From Parapristionchus giblindavisi (taxonomy: Eukaryota > Nematoda > Chromadorea > Rhabditida > Diplogasteridae), in contig CALSFV010000312.1 in assembly GCA_943737045.1 (NCBI GenBank), positions 62,001 to 126,000 of the forward strand: DNA of 64,000 nucleotides, in the 5' to 3' direction. Shown one piece after another: positions 56,679 to 64,000 of this stretch (its first letter is position 1; the number at the start of each line of letters is the position of its first letter). Under the pieces are notes generated by a model. The model was not told the DNA's origin and did no database searches. It saw only the letters and a list, made by a program, of their open reading frames with translations. Made by a program: the position numbers and the translations under genes.

Positions 56679-58769
56679 TCATTCATGGACTCTTCCACTA
56701 CTACACTTTAGTATCCCATCATCAACTGGAATCGCCTTCGGAGTCTCGGTTCCGTCGATGGGAATAGGCAATGGTTCACTCGTATCCGGAGACATGATAC
56801 GGACAAACTCTTCGTAGTCGATCTCTCCGTTTTCTTAATTGTACTGATTACTATGATCTTTATGGCATTTTCATTTGAATATCATCTCCAAATTGTTGTG
56901 AAAAAATCATTTTCGCTCATCATCTTTGGATTTTTTCATCATTCTTTACAGTTTTTTGGATTACGGCCAGGAAAACTATCATGAAACATTCATTATTTTT
57001 CGAAAAGGAATATTCCAGACGAACGACTAAAGTCACTTTTAAGATTACTTTGACTTCAATTTCATAACTGACGCAGTCATTTTCTTTCTAAAGCACCATC
57101 CTTTTAGCACTTATGAAAACCAAGTTTTTATATTATTTTAATATTAACAAAACGTTTTCATACGGTCAGCATCCATTGTTCTCATCATTTCTTCCACTTC
57201 CAATTCACTCAATTGCATTCCCATGTTCCTCTGAAATTCACTTCCTATACCTTTTCAAAGGAAGTATATGTTCATACCATACTATACTTGAACTCTTCAG
57301 TCGATATCACTCCATTTCCGTCTCTATCAAACGTTCGAAATGCTTGTCTCATAATATCTGCGTCGCTGTCTTTCATTAACTTTTTCATGATTACGCAAAA
57401 TTCGACAAATTCCATCTGGAAAAAAATCTTTCTTGCAGTTATCATTAGTGTTTTGCGCATGGAATCAAGAACAATTTCATTTTTTTCAACGATGAAAGCG
57501 CTTAACGAAGCGATGTAAATATATCCCATCACTGTCTAAAATAGAATAATCATTTGTGACGACGTCAAATGTGGCTTTGATAGAAAGATGTACATCATTA
57601 CTACACTCGTAAATCATACGTCAATCATTTTCCTCATTAAGGAAAGACCGAGTAAAAAAGAAACCTCAAGAGGTATATAAGATCCGTGATATTTATATCC
57701 GGAATCTAACTGACATTTATATTCTTCCCCTAGATCTAAACCTTCTCTAGGATATTATAATCCCTTCATATTGCCCTTCCTCAAAATAGATTGAAAAAGG
57801 TTGATATACTATGTTCTAGTTGTTTTTCTCTCAATCGATCATTGTCTAGACCTGGACCTTTTATTCGTTTTCTACTACGAAATTCTTGTTTATGAGCTAC
57901 TTTACAACACAATAATTACAATTTCTGCATATGTAATGATGTCTGTAGAGAATAGAAAGAATTACGAAACAAGACAAATAGAAATACAAACCTCTCCACT
58001 CCCATCTACATCCGCTTCTTGAATGATCTCTTGTAGTTGCTCAAAATATATTTTTTAAATTCATTTATTTATATAAAATTTGTTGTTTTTTTCATAGGCG
58101 AGTTTCTAATGTAGTGTGGGACACGATACTTTTACCAATTTACCAAGTCAAAGTCTCAAGCGTACTTTATTACAGTACCAGAAAAAATCACGTGACTACT
58201 AGGTGCTATAGTAGTATTACTTTGAAATTTTTCTTTTTCGCAATAATGCCATATTTTCAGACGAAAAAGAAGTGCATTATGAAGTTCTCAAAATATTATA
58301 AGTATTAGTTTAAGTAACGAATAACAATAATTTACCAACCTGTTCCGTTGGATTTTCTCCCAATGCTCGTATTAAATTTCCCAACTCCTTCATATTGATT
58401 GTCCCACTGTCATCTTTATCAAATTTAACGAAAGCTTCATAAAAATCCTCCAGATCCCAAGCTGAGATGCGAGAAGCGTCCTACATATTACAATTCATTT
58501 AGTTTTCATCTAGGTAACGTAACAATTGTCAACAGCCCCTTAACATCTCTATTACATATTCCACCATTTTCCACTAAATAAAGAAGCTTTGATCAATGAA
58601 ACATTTGACAAAGATTAAAGTCCCTCTAACGAAGTTTATAAGTATTCTATTCATATTGACCGTTTGCTTGTGTCTGGCCGTTTCTCGATTAGTTACTCGT
58701 AAACTTATTTACATGAGTGCATTTCGATTTAGGGACAAATACCTGACTGTACTCTGAAACCGACATCAT
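56679..58769 (-). CDS. Calmodulin-like protein with four EF-hands
   Basis: Calcium sensor of the calmodulin superfamily. Six exons, 191 residues: 58743-58769, 58340-58480, 57992-58039, 57278-57415, 57164-57230, 56679-56833. Four complete loops: DKDDSGTINMKE, DVDGSGEMEFVE, DRDGNGVISTEE and DADQNGEIDYEE, each with acidic positions 1, 3 and 12 and Gly at 6. The central linker is short, as in calmodulin (KLMKDSDAD). A ~40-residue C-terminal extension (PLPIPIDGTETPKAIPVDDG) and a short N-terminal extension set it apart from true calmodulin. Intron 3 is ~575 nt. Target proteins unknown. Confidence 0.9.
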
Positions 58770-59035
58770 TTTGAATGAAGTATCGCACTTCTGACGACCT
58801 CTTACACTCTACAATGGTTTCACTTAGAGTAATCATTCCATTTATTTATTTATTTAATACACCCGTGACAGATGCTACAGTAAATGCAGAAGTGACTTGG
58901 GGAAAGATATTCTTAATTTTGTTTCAGCAATAATAACATAGATATTCCCCAAACTCATTTACAATTCTCTAGCATGACTACAGACCTCCCTAGACGTTGT
59001 TTTAACAAATATAATTCATCACCAACCATCGTTTT

Positions 59036-59148
59036 CACAGTATTCTGTTTCTTGCTTTGATAACCAGACAAACGAGAGACTTTTGTATACGAGAGAGTCT
59101 CTATGTTGAACGGTCGTTCTGGTATTCAAAGCAAAAAGAATACTGTGT
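59036..59148. mobile_element. Hairpin MITE, family C
   Basis: ACAGTATTCTGTTTCTTGC / AAGCAAAAAGAATACTGTG and GATAACCAGA / TCTGGTATTC face each other across CGAGAGACTTTTGTATACGA. Different termini from family A, though the loop again has CGAGAGAG. Confidence 0.75.
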
Positions 59149-59520
59149 TTTATCCCATATCACATGAAAAATTCAAAATGTTTTCTGCATAGTTTGTTCA
59201 ATTAACCAAATTCTCATAAGACCAAAGAGAGGGTGGATATCTAGGGTAACTTGATACCCTTCATTTTGTCCATTTTCTTCGGTTGCGTGACTTGATATCT
59301 AATGACCTTTATAGAATAAATATATAAATAGAGACCCTCCTTTGATGATTTGACATTCATTGAGTTCCATAAGATCAAATTGGACAAGTTTGTACGTAGA
59401 CTACTCTCATTTATGAATCCACGAATAATTCAAGATTCCTCTTTCGTATGCGAGAATTACCCATTCATATTCTATTGAATCGCGTACACATAAATACCAT
59501 TCTTCTTTTAAATATCTAGT

Positions 59521-59639
59521 TTAAGGCACACCCAAACTAATTTTACTCTCTGCATTGGCAATATTCTCTCGCAGACAATGAAAGCGAGAGAGTATGGCCA
59601 GAGCGGAGAGTGTCAAATTAACCTGTGGTGTGCCTTGAA
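59521..59639. mobile_element. Palindromic MITE family A, copy 14
   Basis: TTAAGGCACACCCAAACTAA to TTAACCTGTGGTGTGCCTT, loop inverted (GCAGACAATGAAAGCGAG). About 180-220 bp upstream of the TATA box of the peptide precursor gene. Confidence 0.85.
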
Positions 59640-59828
59640 AGACCCATGTAATTTTCTGAAAATTTCACTAAACTCGAATTTTGGTACGTAATTCTCACGC
59701 TTTTCCGTTAATTTTGGTTATATGTCCTCTGATCTGACTATAAACCTTCTCACGACTTCAATTATTCCTTCCCACTCGTGATACATTTCTCTCAAGGAGT
59801 ACATATTCACTCACCTCCCTCGACTACT

Positions 59829-59837
59829 TATATAACT
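59829..59837 (+). promoter_or_regulatory. TATA box of peptide precursor gene
   Basis: TATATAACT 35 bp upstream of the start codon, leaving room for only a very short 5' UTR. Confidence 0.5.
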
Positions 59838-59863
59838 TCCTCTCACTATAGATCTTCAAACTC

Positions 59864-60984
59864 ATGCGCCCATTAACCTTCCTGGTCTTTCTACTCGTTC
59901 TACTCTCCATGGGTCAGGCATGGATGTCCGATGGTATGTATATCCATTTAAATCCTATCTTAGTCTTGAGTAGGCATTAACCATGTGGGCTTCAAAAAAA
60001 GATTGAGCTCAAGTAGATGAAAGACTTGAACCCCATTGATCTATGAAGGATGCCATGACTCAATTCTGGTATTTTTTCCAGTCTGGAACACGGTAGCATT
60101 TCCAGCCTGAAACCATACGGTTGGCTAGGCTGGAAATATACCGGGTTCCAGGCTGGAGAAAATACCAGAGAATGTGCGAATGTGATAAAATTTATTATTA
60201 TTACTACATGCGGGCTTAAAGACTTCAGGCCTGGGCCTAAGTAGGGTACAGACTCCATAAACCCTAAGTACCAACTCACCAGATGTTTTCGGAAAGCCAT
60301 GGTTGCGTTGTTGTATAGATATGTCTGGGAATTTCATAGGGGCAGGACATATCTGTTCATTTCTATTTTCAAAACAGAATACGGTAGAGTAAAGAAAGCA
60401 CTTACTGGATAGGATAAGTGCAATTGGAGGACTTGTTGATGATGGATTGATAGAGAAGGGATAAGGAGGAGTGATAGAGGGAATCGATGGTAGTGTTTGA
60501 TCGAATGAGATATCACATCCCACTCTAATCAAATAGTGTCTGTCAGATGATAGAGATAGACGAAAACAATCCCTGATCAGATTTCAATATTTCATTATTC
60601 AGATAATTCAGATTCAAATTGGCGGGAGTCTACCTATATGTCATTTTGAATTGAATCTGCACGGGTCATTCTTGAATGTAAAGAGTGTTATGAGATCGTT
60701 GTTATTCTTATTGGAATATGAGTAGTAGCTCGAGAATGTCCAGGAAACTGTTTCGAATTATGCAGAATATTTCATGAATGTATTTGAAATATTCAGGCTC
60801 TGTAGAAGAGGTCGAAGCTCCATTCCGTTCAAAGCTCCACGCGGCCATGTTCCAGCGTAGACTCTACAATGCCTTGACAAGGTTCGCAATATTTGATCTT
60901 TGATCTTTGATCTTCAACTCTTCATTCAGTCTCAATCCGGATTATCCAACCGAGTGGATTCGTCGCTTCAATCGAGCTGGATAA
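59864..60984 (+). CDS. Small secreted protein, candidate neuropeptide precursor
   Basis: Three exons, 69 residues: 59864-59933, 60797-60881, 60930-60984. Residues 1-20 (MRPLTFLVFLLVLLSMGQAW) are a signal peptide. The rest holds a dibasic site in AAMFQRR followed by LYNALTSLNPDYPTEWIRRF and a C-terminal NRAG directly before the stop. A terminal Gly after a basic-processed peptide is what an alpha-amidated neuropeptide needs, so a ~23-residue amidated product is possible. No known family was recognised. Intron 1 is 863 nt and contains a hairpin element; intron 2 carries AAAGATC in inverse orientation. Confidence 0.7.
60066..60171. repeat. Hairpin element in intron 1 of peptide gene
   Basis: GGTATTTTTTCCAGTCTGGA and TCCAGGCTGGAGAAAATACC form the outer stem, CATTTCCAGCCTG / AGGCTGGAAATAT the inner. 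The motif TCCAGSCTGGA recurs within it. Confidence 0.8.
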
Positions 60985-62297
60985 CCTCATCAATATCTAT
61001 CTACAATATCTCTGCTAATCTGCTTAATTAATTATTTGAAAACAGTGATCGGTGCAAATAAATTCGTCTACTCGTTAATCTTCCTTTGTCTACATTTTTA
61101 TCATCATGTTTTCAACACTACGAAGAAGTAACCATAAATAGGCAATTAGTTATATATAGAGACATATAGCGAGATTTGAAGGTGATACGTCAAAATTTAT
61201 AACGATCTTTTTTTCTATACAATGTTATATTTTTACATTCACTACTTGTTTCCTAATGAGCGTGAATACGTCGACGAGATGATCAACATACTAGAAAATA
61301 TAAATAACACACTTGAAACGTTTACGGATATCACATGTAGAGCTACAATCTACAATTGCTTTCGAATATCATAGTATTGCTTATATTAATGCACAAATTG
61401 TTAGATACATCAGTAATAAAAATTGGTGTATGAAATACATTCCTCGTCTTCACTAACTACAAGCGAGACACGGGGACTCATGAAAATAAAATTTGGTAGA
61501 CTCTGGAAATAGATTAATATTGTTGAAATTTAAAAATTCCTTATCTCAATTATCTATCAGTGATATAGATCGTTTGCGTTGCGGTGTCCGTATGGCCGGA
61601 TAGATGATTATTTTTTTTAATATTAAAGTATTGTCAAAGTCAACTAAAAAAGTTCGTTTCTGTGTCGATCTTATCCTCCTCGGATCACTTAGCTATTGCA
61701 ACTAATGAATTTTTGAGATCTTTATTCACTTCATAAAAATTCAGGGGGCGTGGAATGATGCGGCATGAATCCAGCGAGCCGCTTTTAGGGGGCGCAAAAG
61801 TGCTGGACTGTAAATAAAATTTGACAAAAAACATTCAACGGATTCTCCTTACTTTCACTTTCATCTTATTGTTCCAAAGTCTCGTCCCTTTGACGTGTCT
61901 CACAAAGATCTTTATCAATCCGGATACTGACCGGAACACGGGATACTGTATCCGTATATGCAAAGAAATTATCGATTGATTCAGAACTACTCGAGTAAGA
62001 TCTCGAGTTTGTATTGGTTCAGATGGTCAGTCAGACGGAAACGGTTCTTGAATATGAAGTAATTAGGGTCGATACTTGTATAGATGAGAATGAATAGATA
62101 ATGAAAGAGTGGGAAGTACACGGTTATTATCTCGAATAGCGGATCTTCTCAAATCGAATCAAATAAGGACAATCCCTTTTAGGTTAGACCATCTTTTATT
62201 CCCTCAATATCCCATTCTTCTAGTCACTCTTGAGTTGAGCCACGCATTATTCAATTTTAAACTACTTTAATTCATTTATTGTTTGAATATTGTAGGT
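60985..62297. other. Intergenic, no feature recognised
   Basis: AT-rich 3' flank of the peptide gene and 5' flank of the transporter gene; no convincing exons. Confidence 0.4.
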
Positions 62298-64000
62298 ATG
62301 AAGATCCCCATTTCGCTAAAGTCGCCGATGGCGAAAAGGTATGGCTTATCCCCATATCATTTTCAAAATGAATTATTGATTATTTGCAGCGCACTCGCGT
62401 ATGCAGGAGGTTCGATGATCACGGGTATTATTGCCAAGGTATCGATTATTGATTGATAGATCAAAGATCAAAGATCAATGTATTCAGGTGCTCATCACAA
62501 AGTTGTTCTTCGACTATCCAATAGTCATTCTCATGCTACAGATGGCGACTGTTCTTTTTGTCACTGAATTATTAAGGTATTTCAAAATAAAGAAGCTACT
62601 TTGGTCTAATGATGTACAATTCAGAGTTGTTGGAGTACTGAAATTAGCACCATACACGTTCGACAAGGGACGTCATCTCTTCTTGCCTTCCATTTTGATG
62701 TATGTTATACATAAAGGATATTTCCGCAAAATTAATATCATTTATTGCGTGTCTATTTTTTACATTTCCTTGGAGAAACTAATTCGAAACTATTCAATTT
62801 TTAAAATGTCAAATCATTCTAACAATAAATAATTCAAGGTCAATCTCCTCGTGGTTGACTGTCTCCGCATACGAAGGCATCGGTCTTCCTCTTTTCGATC
62901 CTGTCAAGAGGTATCAATCGATAATTGATCTACTAATAACTATAATCAATCAATATTCATAGACTAACTCCTCTTCTTGTCTTCGGTGTTGCCACTTTCG
63001 TCTATCGAAAGCAACAGAGAATGGACAGAAATGCCCTCATCGCAGTAGTGGCTGTATCGATTTTTGCCTCTATCGCAGGTACCGTAATCTCCCTGATTAT
63101 TGATTAGTTACGGTATCTAATTACAGTAAACTTTGAACTGACTATGGGCCGATTCTCACTGTTCTACGGTATCATTGCTGGAGTACTGCATGCAGCAGCC
63201 TTCGTTCAGGTATACGATCGATTACTTTATCATACTGTAGTGTAATTATCGTTATCAATCGTCAACTGACATTTTTCAGTTCGAGAATCTCTCTTCTAAC
63301 TTCTCGCCTCTTGAGATGATGTACATGCACTCGTTCAACTCTCTCGTAGTCTTCTTGATCGCCGATATCGTCCAGGTTCGATTCCCTGCCGGGGAACAGT
63401 GTTTTGCAGAATTTACCGAGCTTTTTTTCAGGATGAAATCCGTGACGCTTTCATGTACTTGATGACTTCGTCGAATAAGACATTCGTGTTCCTTTTTATC
63501 ATCTTGATGATTTGTGGACTCATTCTTCAGGTAAGATCAAAGACCAAAGATCAAAGAGCAAAGATCATTATCAATTTACAGTACACAACCTTCCACTGCA
63601 TTGGAACCAACGGAGCCCTCGTCACCTCCGTCGTGGCCAATGCTCGTGATGCATTCCAGGTATCGATTGATCTTTCACCGTTCGTAAATCCGTGAAGTTC
63701 CGGAACGTTAAAATAATCGCGACAAAAAATGTAGGTCATGTTCGCATACTACACATCGGCCTATCTCTTCTACGATCTCTATCCTGGATTGACGAATTGG
63801 ATTGCTTTCATTGGAACTGGAGGTGAGACACTCCATATGATTTAAGAGCTCGGATCTGTAAGACTCGAGCATTTCGGCCAGATTCCGGACATTTCGCCAA
63901 GAATTTTGATTCAGGCCACTGTACTTTATTGGTGTAGGGTACCTTGGGCCCACATTACAAAATGGTACCCAAAGTGGCCCTAGCAGTGGAACGCGGCTTG
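62298..64000 (+). CDS. SLC35-type nucleotide-sugar transporter (partial at window edge)
   Basis: Golgi/ER multi-pass carrier of the drug/metabolite transporter superfamily, most like the SLC35D group. Twelve exons visible: 62298-62338, 62390-62438, 62488-62576, 62625-62699, 62839-62910, 62963-63078, 63127-63209, 63280-63375, 63432-63530, 63582-63659, 63735-63822, 63938->64000, all in frame. The start lies 2 nt after an ATTGTAG acceptor. Landmarks are SALAYAGGSMITGIIAK, KLFFDYPIVILMLQM, VVGVLKLAPYTFDKGRHLF, SAYEGIGLPLFDPVKRLTPL, the repeat-half MGRFSLFYGIIAGVLHAAAF and TNGALVTSVVANARDAFQ. The visible part would hold most of the ten expected helices. Exact substrate cannot be told. Introns 2 and 9 contain AAAGATC. 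Confidence 0.88.

Larger units (their letters stand above)
58770..59863. other. Intergenic, divergent promoters, two inverted-repeat elements
   Basis: Lies between the minus-strand calmodulin-like gene and the plus-strand peptide precursor gene. Contains the hairpin at 59036-59148 and a MITE. Confidence 0.5.

Noticed and set aside
60125..60532. 135-codon minus frame in intron 1 of the peptide gene
   Set aside because: Overlaps an intronic hairpin, Ser/Pro-rich without domain features, no splice context.
63375..63400. GGTTCGATTCCCTGCCGG resembling a tRNA T arm
   Set aside because: No D or anticodon arm around it; it begins at a well-supported splice donor.

Overview
The window is nematode nuclear DNA, most likely from a clade V (rhabditid/diplogastrid-like) worm. 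The evidence is AT-rich sequence, genes cut into many small exons, introns as short as 39-43 nt ending in TTTCAG-type acceptors, several start codons sitting 2-10 nt after a TTTCAG-like site with no upstream exon (trans-splice-like 5' ends), and protein families typical of worms: C-type lectin, Ly6/three-finger proteins, an NHR with a DAF-12/NHR-8-type P-box, a glucocerebrosidase paralog and short secreted proteins. Species is not determinable from sequence alone; a Pristionchus-like genome is a guess. All gene models below were built by hand from splice signals and reading-frame continuity.

Layout. 1-945: a C-type lectin gene running off the left edge. 0.95-9.6 kb: gene-poor, full of strand-switching GGGAGA/TCTCCC arrays, a 23-G tract and small inverted repeats. 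9.6-9.9 kb: an initiator tRNA-Met and a nearby inverted decayed copy. 10.1-11.75 kb: a secreted Cys-rich protein gene. 12.7-16.45 kb: an intact-looking but pol-less BEL/Pao-type LTR retroelement with identical-length LTRs and a 5-bp target duplication. 16.6-20.7 kb: a GH30 glucosylceramidase gene of 16 exons. 22.3-30.7 kb: a multi-pass membrane protein gene, one intron of which holds a 5.3-kb nest of inverted-repeat elements bounded by matching terminal inverted repeats.

32.1-34.1 kb: a secreted phospholipase A2-like gene with Asn in place of the calcium-binding Asp. 35.0-40.2 kb: a two-pass membrane protein, a Ly6/GPI protein and a Ly6 protein with a long glycine-rich tail, all on +. 40.4-42.9 kb: two tandem paralogs on - built from repeated modules. 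43.7-45.6 kb: an ING-family PHD-finger gene. 45.6-50 kb: gene-poor. 50.0-51.5 kb: a divergent LC8 dynein light chain. 51.8-55.6 kb: a nuclear hormone receptor. 56.7-58.8 kb: a four-EF-hand calmodulin-like gene. 59.9-61.0 kb: a small secreted peptide precursor. 62.3-64 kb: an SLC35-type nucleotide-sugar transporter running off the right edge.

Two genome-wide signals cut across these genes: a palindromic ~110-bp MITE family present about 14 times, often in introns, and clusters of the heptamer AAAGATC, nearly always inside introns close to splice sites. No operon, CRISPR or prokaryotic feature is present.
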